From Lepas anatifera (lineage: Eukaryota > Arthropoda > Thecostraca > Lepadidae): a stretch of 64,000 bases of DNA. Position numbers and translations under genes: made by a program. The stretch spans positions 583,501 through 647,500 of the forward strand of contig JAOTON010000768.1 in NCBI GenBank assembly GCA_034440635.1, given 5' to 3'. Every line of letters begins with the position of its first letter. Within the stretch, counting starts at the first letter, position 1. Shown here piece by piece: positions 11,488-23,160 of this stretch. The notes below the pieces were generated by a model. That model searched no databases and was not told the DNA's origin. It saw only the letters and a list, made by a program, of their open reading frames with translations.

Positions 11488-12326
11488 CACGCGCATTGAC
11501 GGGGGGCGGGTACCCGCCCCCCTCGGGTTTTTCGGAGATAGTAGAAAAATGGCGGCGCGTAGCGCCGCCGTACTTGGCATACCTTTTTCCTCATCATTTT
11601 TGCAACTTCTGTGAAAATTTTAAGGTTAGGTCATCTCAGGTCAGGTCACCAGTACAGGTCAAGTGACCCGACCTCAAAAAAAGTTTAAGATAGCATAAGT
11701 CGGAGCAGGGTGAACTTATCCGATTGAAACTAATATCACATAATGTCCCCACCGAGTTCTCTAAGATATGTTCCGGTATTTTTGATATCGATGACCTAAG
11801 GTCAGGTACGAGGCATGACCTCTCCATTGGAAATACATAGGAAAAATTGTTTTTACGGAATAACTCAGTAACAGATGGTGATAGAGCATGTATTTTAGCT
11901 CCATTAGACTCGCCTGGGCTTTGCGGTTCTAATGATATGCATTTTATATAAAATGACTCTGACCTGACCTTAGGTCAGGTCAAATCCTTGATTTGACCTA
12001 GCAAGGTCAAATTATATATCATTCAATTAGGCTTGCTAAAAGGATTCATATAGTTCAAGTCATTTTGCTATATCTTAGCTTGTGCATGTGTAACGGCCGA
12101 AAAACTGAATTTACATGTTATCCCTATGACGAGCATGTTTTGACCTCTCGTGACCTTAAATGTGACCTGACAAAAAAATGGTCCAAATGTTTTCGATGGA
12201 GAAGTAGATGGGCAGCCCAACGCCGTTTACCGTTTTTCGCTACCCACCGTGGTTCTCGAGATCTTAGGGGGCGGGTACCCACCCCCGTCCATGCGAAGGT
12301 GGCTCAGACCCCCGTCAATGCGCGTG
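11488..12326 (+). mobile_element. TTAA element A5 (839 bp), representative full-length copy
   Basis: Between TTAA 11484-11487 and TTAA 12327-12330. In order: L end box ATTGACGG; GGGTACCC palindrome; hairpin GGCGGCGC-GTA-GCGCCGCC at 11551-11569; TCTCAGGTCAGGTCACC cluster; ATCGATGACCTAAGGTCAGG; the central palindromic AGGTCA array near 11958-11985; a region ending TCGCTACCCACCGTGG; R end palindrome and doubled GTCAATGCG boxes. Only 79 bases separate it from A4. No protein-coding capacity. Confidence 0.9.
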
Positions 12327-12360
12327 TTAAAATATTTATTCATGTTACATCAGAGTGACA

Positions 12361-13056
12361 TCCAGTGGTGGACCTGCACCGACTGCTCCGTGGGGAGGGG
12401 TCCAGTGGTGGACCTGCACCGGTTGCTCCGCAGGGGAGGGTCCCGGTTGCTCTGTGGGGAGGGGTCCAGTGGTGGATCTGCACCGATTGCTCCGCAGGGG
12501 AGGGTCCCGGCTGCTCTGTGGGGAGGGGGTCCAGTGGTGGATCTGCACCGATTGCTCCGTAGGGGAGGGTCCCGGTTGCTCTGTAGGGAGGTGTCCAGTG
12601 GTGGATCTGCACCGGTTGCTCCGTAGGGAAGGGTCCCGATTACTCTGTGGGGAGGGGTCCAGTGGTGGATCTGCACCGATTGCTCCGTAGGGGAGGGTCC
12701 CGGTTGCTCTGTAGGGAGGGGTCCAGTGGTGGATCTGCACCGGTTGCTCCGCAGGGAAGGGTCCCGATTACTCTGTGGGGAGGGGTCCAGTGGTGGATCT
12801 GCACCGATTGCTCCGCAGGGAGGGTCCCGGTTGCTCTGTAGGGAGGGGTCCAGTGGTGGATCCGCACCGGTTGCTCCGTAGGGAAGGGTCCCGATTACTC
12901 TGTGGGGAGGGGTCCAGTGGGGGATCTGCACCGGTTGCTCCGTAGGGAAGGGTCCCGGTTGCTCTGTTGGGAGGGGTCCAGGGGTGGATCTGCGCTGGCT
13001 GCTCCGCAGGGAGGGGTACAGTGGTGGATCTGCACCGGTTGCTCTGTGGGGAGGGG
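12361..13056. repeat. 64-bp minisatellite, about 11 units
   Basis: Tandem array with a 64-base period (unit starts such as CCAGTGGTGGATCTGCACCG at about 12465, 12530, 12594 and 12659). Each unit ends in a CTCTGTRGGGAGGGGT stretch. Units differ by a few substitutions and small deletions. Because the period is not a multiple of three and units lack stops in several frames, long overlapping ORFs on both strands (up to 193 codons) appear; I regard these as by-products, not genes. Confidence 0.93.
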
Positions 13057-13720
13057 GACAACGAGGGAAAAGTGGAACGCAGTGGTTTGGAGAAAATCGT
13101 ACGAAACTGAGAGCTCAGAGTATTTTCTCCATTTATCCAGCAGTGATGGCATCGAAGACTTTTCGTGTTCTACATTTCAACACCTGCAGGGGAGGGGGAG
13201 CAAAAGCACAAACTGCGAAGGTTATACGGTGTACAGGGAACGTGAGCCTCAAAGTCCCCCAACCTATTTTTCAAGATGGCCTCAGAATCGTTTGCAGTCA
13301 GAAAATGTTGCTCCTTTAAAGTTGAGAAAATTCACGGGCATATCGAATCGTGAGAGTTTTGCAAATTGGTTGATATTTATTTTTATACACTTTCAGATTC
13401 ACACCTATATACATCCAAAATATTTTGGATCGCCACAATCGCGTGGTCGCAGCAGTCCGCCTAAACTGTAGATGGAGTGGTGACGTAATCACGCCATAAA
13501 ACGGGATGATATATCAAAATTTCCCCACGTGAAGGTCAAGATCAAGGGTCATAAGTCAAGGTCATAATAGCATTTTCAAAATCATCGGCCCAAAGTCGTT
13601 TTTATTTTTTCTCCAAAACACCCGGGCGGAGGGCGAGTACCTGCCCCCCCGTCAATGCGCGTGTTACAGCATTCACTTCAAAGCTGGCACTCGCAGTGCT
13701 CACCCCCATTGCTCCCTGGA
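13057..13720. other. No gene recognised; ends with a decayed A-type terminus
   Basis: After the minisatellite there is a short open frame (MASKTFRVLHFNT at about 13146) that I do not recognise. At about 13615-13667 a CGGAGGGCGAGTACC stretch followed by CGTCAATGCGCGTGTTA is a family A terminus whose TTAA has become TTAC. The body of that copy is not recognisable, apart from AGGTCA-like motifs at 13530-13565. Confidence 0.5.
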
Positions 13721-14335
13721 GGATTCCAGGACAGATCGACCAAGGCTTGACACCACCATGTCTAGAAAAAATCTGAAACTTTGTCTCCGGGGTAGTTTTG
13801 GGCCAGATACACGCCTGTGAGAATCTTAGCTCCCTCCGACCAACGGTGACCGAGATATAGCCCGAGGCATTTTCGGGAGGTCACCTTGTAGACTCATCTT
13901 TGATGCTTCATAACTCCGAAACGCATTGCCTGATTAACAAGTTGTGTATATCATTGAACTCGTCTTGAACGATATATTATTTTAAAAAAGAACATTTCAA
14001 AATTTTCAAAATTTTGACTTTTTATTCGTTTGACCTTTTCTTTTTTAACTAGCTTGACCTTTTCGCAGTTGAAATTTCCCTTTTAGACACCTCAAAAATT
14101 TTGCTTCATAAAATATCTTTCGATAGAAAAAATTTGAAAAATGCGTTTTTCCTACAAATTCCACATTTTTGCACCTAAGGTCGGCATCCAGACGGTTTTT
14201 TACCACTGCGGTAGTACAGCCTTATGTTTAACACCGCAAACAAAGCGATTGCTTTTGTAATCGGTTGATTGCAATCATATTGCATTGTCTTTACAAAATT
14301 TTCATCGTGCAAGTGTCAGAATTTATAAAAATTAA
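13721..14335. repeat. Left arm of ~610-bp inverted repeat around element F
   Basis: Matches 19433-20043 in reverse orientation over essentially its whole length (shared landmarks ATTCCAGGACA, GACACCACCATGTCTAGA, CCGAAACGCATTGC, and AGTGTCAGAATTTAT just before TTAA). Divergence is moderate with small indels. No gene. The arms flank a TTAA element, so the inverted pair may be the long terminal repeats of an older foldback element or a duplicated flank. Confidence 0.85.
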
Positions 14336-14999
14336 CACGCGCCCACACGAGGGGGCGGTAACCGGTCTCCTCAGGTTTCCACAGGTAGTAAAAAACACCT
14401 TCGCGCAGCGCCACCGTACTTCATCTACCTCTAACTCGAAATTTTTACAGCTTCTGGCAAAATTTTAGGTCTCGGTCATACCAGGTCAGACTGCCAACCA
14501 AGGTCAAGAGACCTTACCTCAAAAAAAACTTTGGAGGTGCATCAGTAAGATCAAATTTAACCTATCGTGCTTAGTTTTACATCACATAGTAGGGTCACCG
14601 AGCAAGATAATTTTGCCTCGCAGGATTTCTATATCGATAGCCTGGGACAAGGTCAGGGTCACGATCTTTCCATTAGAAATGCATTGGGCAATTGGTAAAT
14701 ATTGATAACTTGCGAAAACTGAGAATTGTCGAGAATTGCGGTGGAGGTTTTATTTTTACGGTGCCGTGTCTGACTTGCCACTGCTGTTTGATTAATATTC
14801 TTTTCACCATACAGACCTAAGCCCGGCTCTAGGTCAAAGCAGGTTTATGTTGAAATTTGACTAGACAAGATTATAAGATATATAATCCGATTGGATTCGA
14901 CAAGAGCATTCCAATAATGCTGAACATTTTTTCTACGGCCCTCCTCTGTGAGCTATTATGCCACGAGATTTAGGTTTCTACTTAGTTCCTTTAAGGAAT

Positions 15000-16480
15000 A
15001 CTTTGACCTGGAGCAACCTCAAAGGTGTCCCGACCAAACGCTCGTATGCAACATTATCGGTAAAGATTAAAACTGGCTATTTAGCGCCGTCGCTCCCAGT
15101 GCACTGTTCATTCTACATGGTTTACTGAACAGCAGAGATAATCCACAATTAGGCAACGGAACCTGTGTGATATAACATGCCTCCAAATACAACACTGTGA
15201 TGGCTCGTGTTTTTTTTAGAACTTATGCCTGGAGCATGAAAAAGCGAGAGAAATGACTGAAGAATGTACATCTCCTGACGGAGAGCTGTACTGCACAATG
15301 CAAAAATATACTTAACTTCATCAAATGGTGCTGCCATTCACACGATTTCAAAGCAATGCAAATGTTTGATTCCAGTACAAAATTTATATCGAAGCAAAAT
15401 TCAATAATGTAAATGAAGTGTTTTCACTACGTCTCACCGCAAGGGCACCTGCAACTATATCGAGAGCACTGCGAAACCGGCAACCTATCACGATGGTTTA
15501 AAAAGTCCAGTGAACCATCAAATACGTGGTGCCAAATGTACGCATGCTTTTCTTACGCATACATTTTTCAGCACGATTAAGTTATTGTACATTCCACAAT
15601 CAAGCATAGCTAATGTTGCTAGACAGCTCCAAAGTCTGTTCGCCGATGCGATTATGGAAAATGAATACAAGTTTCAAAGAATACCTGTGGTGAATGAGGC
15701 TGTTTATGAAATCTCTAAACACAGGAAGAGAGATTCAGGTGTCGCATACCTATGTTTGAACCAAACAGTGTCGTGCTGTGCAAATAGACTTTCTTTTATG
15801 GGTGCTGCGTTCATGGTCAGAAATTTAGTCATGGTGAATGTACAATACAAAGGGAATATTAAACATACTGGTAGAGATTATTTGGCTTAAGTAATGAGTG
15901 ATCTGACGGCCATCATTGCAGGTGAATGAATGTGTCTGTACAGGACAAAGTCAGTGTCAGTGTTGAAGTCATCTCAATGTATTCCCTTATTCTTCAATGA
16001 TTATTCAAGGCACCAGGAGTGCGGAATCATCTCTATTTGTGGGTGCCCGACCAACTCCAATGAACCGTGGAAGCAGCGGCAAAAGTGGTAAAACATCCGT
16101 TTGAATGTTCTCTTTTTTATTTCAAATACTATTTATTGGTGCAATGTAGTTGAACCGGCCTGTGAGAGGGCAAAACACATGATACATTTTGCTATTTATT
16201 TTCACGTAGTGGCTCTCGATATTGCTTCAAATTTGTCCACCCCTAATCATTAAAAAACACCAGTGAAAAGCCTTTCGAAGTGGCCTTTCAACTGGGATCC
16301 GTATCAGCTATGAAATGATCACCTTTTAAAAATATCATGTGAGGCAACCTGTTTAAGTGACCAAGTCTTCAGATTCAGACTTGGTCTTATAAGACTAAGT
16401 TAAGATTTCAAAACATTTTTCGCATATATGAGCAGATTAAAATTGCTTTCTGAAAATGAAAGCCATTCAGACGGTTTTTT
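15000..16480. other. No gene recognised inside element F
   Basis: AT-rich sequence. The longest open frame (15510-15890, 126 codons) has no domain I recognise and no repeat similarity in this window. It is the only non-repeat ORF in this part, so a host-derived or element-derived exon cannot be excluded, but I do not call it. Confidence 0.35.
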
Positions 16481-16499
16481 ACATTGTATGAATCCTCTA

Positions 16500-16829
16500 T
16501 CCCCCCCCCCCCCGGCCATCGCCCCCCCCCCTTCTTTGTTAGCAAAAAAAAAAAAAGGGCACCACCCAGGAGCACACCCCCCCCCCCCCCCCCCCCCCCC
16601 ACCCCCCCCCCCATTCTTCCCCCCCATCACCCCCGGTCCCCCAACAAGAGGACAAAAACAAACAACCCCACCCCACCTTTAAAACACTCTTAAAAAAAAA
16701 AAATAATTAAAAATAAAAATAAAATAAAACCCCCCATTTAACCCCCCCTACCCCCTAGTAATCTACATTTTCTTTTTTTTTCTCCGGTCCCGTCCCCAGG
16801 GGCCCCCCCCCCCCATCACACATGGGGAA

Positions 16830-16863
<34 letters not shown>

Positions 16864-17270
16864 CAAAAAAAAACACCCCAAAAAAAACCCCTTATACCAC
16901 CCCTTTCCAAACCCCACTTCAAAACCCCTCACCATTTTCCCCAACATTAAAAAAACTTAAAAAAATATCAAAAAAAAAATTTAAAAAAAAAAAAATAAAA
17001 AAAATTAACCAAATTTTACTTAATTATCAAATTTAATTTTACCATTCTTGACTAAAACTTAACAAATAACCACTTCACCATAACAAACAAGAAAGAAATA
17101 CCACCTCATAATTTAAAAAACCACAAAAAAAAAAACCCAAAAAAAACAAACAAACAATAAAAATACCACAAAAAATAAAAACTAAAAAAATTTTTAAATA
17201 AAAAAATAACCCAAAATAAAAAAAAAAACTAAATTCAAAATAAAAACCCCAACAAAAACAAAAAAATTAA
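16500..17270. repeat. C/A-only low-complexity tract, G-depleted (likely assembly artefact)
   Basis: Long homopolymer C and A runs. From 16828 to 17049 there is no G at all (222 bases). Pro-rich ORFs over the C runs are meaningless. The composition is unlike anything flanking it and resembles low-quality consensus more than a real satellite. Confidence 0.8.
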
Positions 17271-17509
17271 ACTTATGCTGTGTTGCACTGGGTCACCTTG
17301 AATTGATACTATTGTTCCATCTCCGGGAAAGATGTAAATATGTGAGTTAGTGGTGTTTATAGGATAAGTTATACTTGTTTCAATTCTTGATGAAGTCGTG
17401 ACATCTTTGTAAATTTTCGTTTAAGGCTGCAAGGCCCATTACTAATAAGTTCCTTTGCCCTCGTCTCCATCGAAACAATGGATCCCTTTCTATCACTTTT
17501 TAATGGCTG

Positions 17510-17775
17510 CTATTTTTCTTTTTACAAATCTTGTCCAAGTTGTTGCCAGTTCAGTTTTAGGAGTCGGAGTCTCACTAGAGTCATCAAGGGACTTTTTACG
17601 GAGACCCCAACCCCACCACCCAAACGAGTAACTCCCACGATGAAAGTTTGATTAAGGAACCAAAGTTGAACGTCCCACAAGGCATAACGACGGCCATCTA
17701 CCTCAGGTCACCCACTTACCAGTCAGTTGCCAGCTGACCTACGGTATTTACGGTACCTACCATCTGCCAGTTGAC
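17510..17775 (-). mobile_element. SINE fragment, copy 1 (head missing)
   Basis: Matches the body of the SINE at 36517-36873: TTGTCCAAG, GAGTCTCACT, TCAAGGGACTT, GGAGACCCC-ACCCCACCACCC, ACGAGTAACTCCCAC, and CACCAGTCAG-like motifs in the same order. The tRNA-like head present in the other copy is absent, so this one is 5-prime truncated. The orientation follows the other copy. Confidence 0.7.
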
Positions 17776-17964
17776 CTTAATTATTTTGCCAGAAGTTGAA
17801 AGAAATGTCGAGTTAGAGGTACATGAAGTACGGTGGCGCTGCGTGTAGGGCGGGTTTTAAATTTTTTTTTGTTCTCTTCCCCGGGAATATAAAATATATT
17901 TTTCTCTCCCTTTAATTTTTTTCCTTTTAAGGCTAACTTAAATTTATCATTTATTAAATTTTTA

Positions 17965-19340
17965 ATAAAAAAAATAAAAAAAACCACCCCCCCCCCCCCC
18001 CCCCGTGGGGGTGGCCCCGGGCCCGGGTTTGGGGGGCCCCTTTAACAAATTACCCCCCCCTTACCCCCCCCCCCCCCTCCACCGGTTTTTTTTCTGTCTT
18101 TCTTTTCCTTTGTTCCCCCCCAGGGACCCCCCCAACTCAAAGGGAAAGGAAAGAAAAACAAAATTCTAAAAAAAAAAAAAAAAAATTTATTTAACTAACT
18201 TACCAAAAAAATCCCCCTACACTTTTTAGTCCATCTCCTTTCCCCCCCCAAACCTTTAAACCCACTAAAAGCTAAATTTTTTATTTTCCACCAACCAAAA
18301 AAATATTAAAGTTTTCAACAAACCATTAAAATATCTCCCCTCACGCCTCCTTTACCCCCCCTGCCCTCTTTCCCTCCCCCCCCCCCCTTCAATTAAAAAA
18401 GGGCAAAAGGCACCCCTTTCAAATAACAAAAAAATAATTAACTAAACATATCTAATAAACCAAAAAACCCCCAACCAACATTTCAAAACCAAAAACAAAC
18501 ACAACAAACTTTATAACAATAAACCAATTTTATAAAAAAAACATTACAACACTCTAAAAAAAAACAATTAACCAACCCCCCAACCCAACAATAATCTTAA
18601 GGAAAACCCCACTTTTAAATATATGGCGCCACCCCCCTTCCTTTTGAGTGAGGGGAAGCAAAGCCCCCCCCGCGGGCCCCCCAAAGGACCCCAACCCGCG
18701 GGGGGGCGGGAGGGAAGGGGGGGGCCAAACCCACCCCCACCCCCCCCCCAAATATAACAAAAAAAAACCGCACCCCCGGCGGGAGGCCCCCCAAAAAACT
18801 TTAAAAATAAAAAAAAAAAACCAAAAAAAAAAAAAAACCAACCACCCCCAAAAAACTTTAAAAATAAAAAAAAAGCCTCCTTCTTTTTAGAAGCAACCCC
18901 AAACCCTATTTGAACTAATCCCCAAAAAACCTTTTTTTAAAACCCCCCCCCTTTTTGAAACATCGGCCCCTCCTAAAAAATTTTCCCCACCCAAACCTCC
19001 CCCCCTCCACCACCACCTTCCCCCCTTTTTTTCCCCCAAGCTTTTTTCTCCATCCCTTCCCCCCCCCCCCCCCATCACCCCCAACCATCCCCCAACCCCC
19101 CCCCCCTCCCCCCCCCATTACCGCGGAACTAACTATCAATTACCCAACCAAAAACACCCAAAATCCCCAAATAATTTTTACAAAAAAATTTAAAAAAAAA
19201 AAAAAAATAAAATTTTTAAAAATAAAAAAAAAAATAACTCTTAACCCTTAAAACTTATACCCAAAAAAATTAACCCCCATTTAAAACAAAAAAAAAAAAA
19301 TTACCAACCCTAATCAGTTTAACAAAAACACCATAAAAAC
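17965..19340. repeat. Second G-depleted low-complexity tract (likely assembly artefact)
   Basis: A- and C-dominated sequence with many homopolymers. No G occurs from 18411 to 18600 (190 bases). There are GC-rich islands such as 18640-18800. ORFs here are composition artefacts. It ends where normal element F terminus sequence resumes at about 19365. Confidence 0.8.
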
Positions 19341-19432
19341 TTTAAAAAAAGCTCTTGAAAAAAAAAGGTATTTTTTTACTACCTGTAGAAACCTGAGGAG
19401 GTCGGTTGCCCGCCCCCTCGTGTGGGCGCGTG

Positions 19433-20043
19433 TTAATTTTCATAAATTCTGACACTTGCACGATGAAAATTTCGTAAAGACATTGCAATATGATTTCAAG
19501 CAACCGATTACAAAAGCAATCGCTCTGTTTGCGGTGTTAAACATAGGGCTGTACTACCGCAGCGGTAAAAATCCGTCTGCATACCTACCTTAGGTGCTAA
19601 AAATTTTGAATTTATAGCAAGAACGCATGTTTTAATTTTTTTGTTATCGAAAGATATTTTATGAAGCAAAATTTTTGAGGTGTCTAAAAGGGCAATTTCA
19701 ACTGCGAAAAGGTCAAGCTAGGTCAAAAAGAAAAATAAAAAGTCAAAATTTTAAAAATTTTGAAATGTTCTTTTTCAAAATAATGTATAGTTCAAGACGA
19801 GTTCAATGATATACAAAACTTATTAATCAAGCAATGCGTTTCGGAGTTATGAAGCATCAAAGATGAGTCTACAAGGTGACCTCCCGAAAATGCCTCGGGC
19901 TATATATCGGTCACCGTTGGTCGGAGGGAGCTAAGAGTCTCACAGGCGTGTTTCTGGCCCAAAACTACCCCGGAGACAAAGTTTCAGATTTTTTCTAGAC
20001 ATGGTGGTGTCAAATTGAATTTTTTGTCGTTTTGTCCTGGAAT
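19433..20043. repeat. Right arm of ~610-bp inverted repeat around element F
   Basis: Reverse complement of 13721-14335 with moderate divergence. It begins at the TTAA closing element F (ATTTTCATAAATTCTGACAC) and ends near TTTGTCCTGGAATGCA. It contains AAGGTCAAGC and GGTGACCTCCCG motifs but no dense AGGTCA arrays and no gene. Confidence 0.85.
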
Positions 20044-20336
20044 GCACCCCCCCCTTGCACCTCGCAGAAAGGTTGGTAAGCCATGCCTGCACGCGTTTTT
20101 CACACCACTTCGGCTTTGGTGAGCGGCAGTACCCACCGGTCATGACAGCTCGGGGCCATTTAAGACATGCTCAAACGCCGATAATGGTGGCAGCATGGCA
20201 CCACGCGGGTGATATTGAGTCACACGATGCCAATCGTTGCGCTGGTGAAGCGAAAACTGAACAGCTCACCCGGCACTTGTCAACACTCGTGTGCATTTGG
20301 GCAAATAACCGAAGCATGGCACATCACCCTCGCCCC
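20044..20336. other. No gene recognised
   Basis: About 290 bases of moderately GC-rich sequence between the inverted-repeat arm and element C2. It shows no motif, repeat or convincing ORF. Confidence 0.5.
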
Positions 20337-20529
20337 GGTGGGGGTTGTTTGAACACCCCCTCAAGTTTTTTGCGGTCGGTGGCATGAAAAAACGGCGGCG
20401 CGAAGCACGGCCATACTTAGCACACCTTATCCTTGATCAATTCCACAACTTTCCACAAAATTTTAAGGTTGTGTCATCTCAGGTCAGGTCACCAGTGCCG
20501 GTCAAGTGTGCTCACCAAAAAATGTTTAA

Positions 20530-22389
20530 CACGCACATTGACGGGGGTGGGTACCCCCTCGGGTTTTTCGGAGATAGTATTAACCCTCGCCCCACCGGGG
20601 TCATCGATGGCCCCCTTACGGTTTTTCCGGGATAGCAGAAAAACGACGAGGCGCAGCACCGCGGTTGAGGGCTCTATCTCTCACTGCATCATTTTCCCAT
20701 CATCCCTGAAATTTTTTACCCCGGGTCACCCAAGGTCAGGTCACCAGACGAGGTCAACCAAGGTCACCTCACTTCAACTTTAGAGCTCTGTAAGAGCTAC
20801 ATTTCAAAGTCGATCAATTTGAAACTTCCTACACTTCATGACCCCTCCAGGGTCTACAAGGTGTATATCCGGGATTTTTCGATTTCGTACCCTGAGGTCG
20901 GGTCACGAGGCGACCTCTCTCATTGGAAAAGCATGGGGAAAACCTGTTTCATGATATAAAAGCCACAAAAATGATTGCAAATACTCAGACTGCTCAGAAT
21001 AGCGCTTTTGGACACCCTTTCACGGATCCCAGGGGTCATATTTACCCTTTGACTTTTCCAAGGTCATCCAAGGTCACCAGAGGTCAAAAACAGTATTTTG
21101 ACAATAACTTTTGACCTAATTAAGCTAGAGCGGTGAAACAAACACCATCGTGTTTGTCTTGTCACTGGCTTTCATTTGATATACGGCAAGGTCACTTTGT
21201 GACCTTTCGTGACCTCAGGTCATATTAGGTCACGAGGTTGCCTCTGGAGGTCAAACCACTGGCGGGAGGTCTTATCATTTCACATAGCGGAAAAGTACTG
21301 GCAATTTCCTATCAAATGAACTTTACCAGGCCTCAATAGCTCTAATGACATAAGAGTTATGACCAGTTTGCTTAATCATTGCATATTTGAGTGAAAATAG
21401 CCGATCTTGACCTAATTTGACCTCTGGAGGTCAAACCATTGACCTGAGCACTAAAACATGCGAGGTAATTTCTTACTGAATTCACGCGAGCTTTCTATTG
21501 CACTTTGCAGATTTGCGCTAACGCCCATATTTTCGGAGTTAGAGGGGGCCATCGATGGCCCCCGGTGGGGCGAAGGTGGCGCCGGACCCCCGGTGGGGCG
21601 CGGGTTAAAACGTCGGCGCGTAGCGCCGCCGTACTTGCCATACCTTTTCCCTCATCATTTTTACAACTTCTGTGAAAATTTTAAGGTTAGGTCATTTCAG
21701 GTCAGGTCACCAGTACAGGTCAAGTGACCTGACCTCAAATAAAATTTAAGATAGCATAAGTCAGAGCAGGGTGAACTTATCCGATTGAAACTCATATCAC
21801 ATAACGGGCCCACTGAGTTCTCTAAAATATGTTGCGGTATTTTTTATATCGGTGACCTAAGGTCAGGTACAAGGCATGACCTCTCCATTGGAATTACATG
21901 GGAAAAATGGTGTTTGCTGTATAACTCACTAACGGAGAGTGATAGAACGCTAATTTTAGCTTCATTAGACTCGCCTTGGCTTTGCGGTTCTAATGATATA
22001 CATTTTATATAATTTGACCCTGACCTGACCTCAGGTCAGGTCAAATCCTTGATTTGACCTAGCAAGGTCAGATTATATATCATTCGATTTGGCTTGTTGC
22101 GAGGATTCATATAGTTCAAGTCGTTTTGCTCTATCTTTATTTATTTAGATGTGATGGCCGAAAAACGTAATTTACATGTTATCCCTATTACGGCATGTTT
22201 TGACCTCTGGTGACCTTAAATGTGACCTGAGAAAAACTAGTTCAAATATTTTCGATGGAGAAGTGGTTGGGCGGCCCAACGCCGTTTACTGTTTTTCGCT
22301 ACCTACCTTGGTTCTCCAGATCTTTGGGGGGGCGGGTACCCGCCCCCTCGTCAAAGCGAAGGTGGCTCAGACCCCCGTCAATGCGCGTG
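20530..22389 (+). mobile_element. TTAA element A7 containing nested B3
   Basis: Family A copy between TTAA 20526-20529 and TTAA 22390-22393. Only ~50 bases of its L end precede nested B3; the rest (hairpin GGCGCGTAGCGCC, AGGTCA arrays, R end with doubled GTCAATGCG-type boxes) follows B3. It is inserted into C2 at a TTAA that is empty in C4. Confidence 0.88.
20584..21604 (+). mobile_element. TTAA element B3 (1,021 bp), complete reference copy
   Basis: Between TTAA 20580-20583 and TTAA 21605-21608. L end CCCTCGCCCCACCGGGG; the GTCATCGATGG palindrome (one mismatch). R end GGGGCCATCGATGGCCCC, GGTGGGGCGAAGGTGGCGCC, and a second GGTGGGGCGCGGG box. The body has AGGTCA clusters and a GAGGCGCAGCACCGCGG hairpin-like motif. 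No transposase. It disrupts the L end of A7 between GGAGATAGTA and AACGTCGGCGCG. Confidence 0.9.
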
Positions 22390-23160
22390 TTAAGGTGGCA
22401 TAAGTAAGAAATGGGTTAATCTATCCGATTGAAACTTAAACTACATAATGGGCCCACCGCGTGCTACAACATGTATTCCGGGATTTTTCATATCGATGAC
22501 CTAAAGTCAAGAATGGACCATGACCTCTCCATTGGAAATACATGGGAAAATCAGATATTGGGCTGTATTTGTGTAGATACAGCTGATAATACCTTCATAT
22601 TCTCCAGTTGGTAGTATCCTGGGCCGCTTTCTAGGTTCATGTTGCAGTTTTTACCTACTTAAGCAATTTTCAGATTTAGGGCAATAACTTTGCATGAAAT
22701 GATGATGCAGCTTTTATTTTGATACCATTAAATTTAGATGGGTATTGCAAGTCGATTGATGCGCATGTTGACTACGCTAGATCAGATCGTAACGTTGACC
22801 TGACCTCAGGTTAGGTCAGGCCATTTTTGTGTTTTGACCCAGTATAGCTATATTGTATATCATTCGATTTGTCGTGACGAGAGGAAGCCAACGGGGCCTA
22901 AAAAATGATTCTAACTCGACTCTGCCCGATGCTAGAGCTCAAAAGCTCTACTCAAAATGCCACCTTCTTTGACCTGTTATGAACTCAATATTGACCAGAA
23001 CCAAAAAATGGCTGATATTGTTTCATCATTAATTTGTATGAGCTATCCATCAGCTTCCGCGTTTTTTTCGCTATACCGCATAGGGGCCGAGTTCAAGGGG
23101 GTGTTCAAACACCCCCGACCAGGGTGAAGGTGGCTCGAAGGCCCACAGGGGCGCGTGTTA

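Larger units (their letters stand above)
14336..19432. mobile_element. TTAA element family F, about 5.1 kb, with foreign inserts
   Basis: Between TTAA 14332-14335 and TTAA 19433-19436. Left terminus CACGCGCCCACACGAGGGGG, then a CGGTAACCGG palindrome; the right terminus mirrors it (CCCCCTCGTGTGGGCGCGTG). After the left end comes an L-like region with AGGTCA clusters (14400-14700); a reverse copy of the first part of this L region occurs near 17790-17840. The interior also holds unrecognised AT-rich sequence, a SINE fragment (17510-17775) and G-poor low-complexity tracts. No transposase recognised. Confidence 0.65.
20337..23157 (+). mobile_element. TTAA element C2 containing nested A7 (which contains B3)
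   Basis: Outer family C copy. The L end CCCTCGCCCCGGTGGGGG has lost its TTAA (ATCA); the GTTTGAACACCCCC palindrome and the hairpin-like GGCGGCGCGAAG follow. The R end is at 23060-23157 with GTGTTCAAACACCCCC, GGGTGAAGGTGGCTCGA and GGGGCGCGTG before TTAA 23158-23161. It is split at TTAA by A7 (20530-22389); its two halves align to intact C4 across the target at 32062-32065. Confidence 0.85.

Noticed and set aside
12340..13471. Repeat proteins of 111-193 codons on both strands
   Set aside because: All are read from the 64-bp minisatellite; mutually overlapping frames on both strands indicate absence of stops rather than coding.
15510..15890. 126-codon ORF as a host gene
   Set aside because: No recognisable motif, no splice or promoter context, and it lies in a decayed transposon. 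Left uncalled, though a database search could change this.
16400..19251. Gly- and Pro-rich ORFs
   Set aside because: They are translations of homopolymer G/C runs in low-complexity, probably erroneous sequence.
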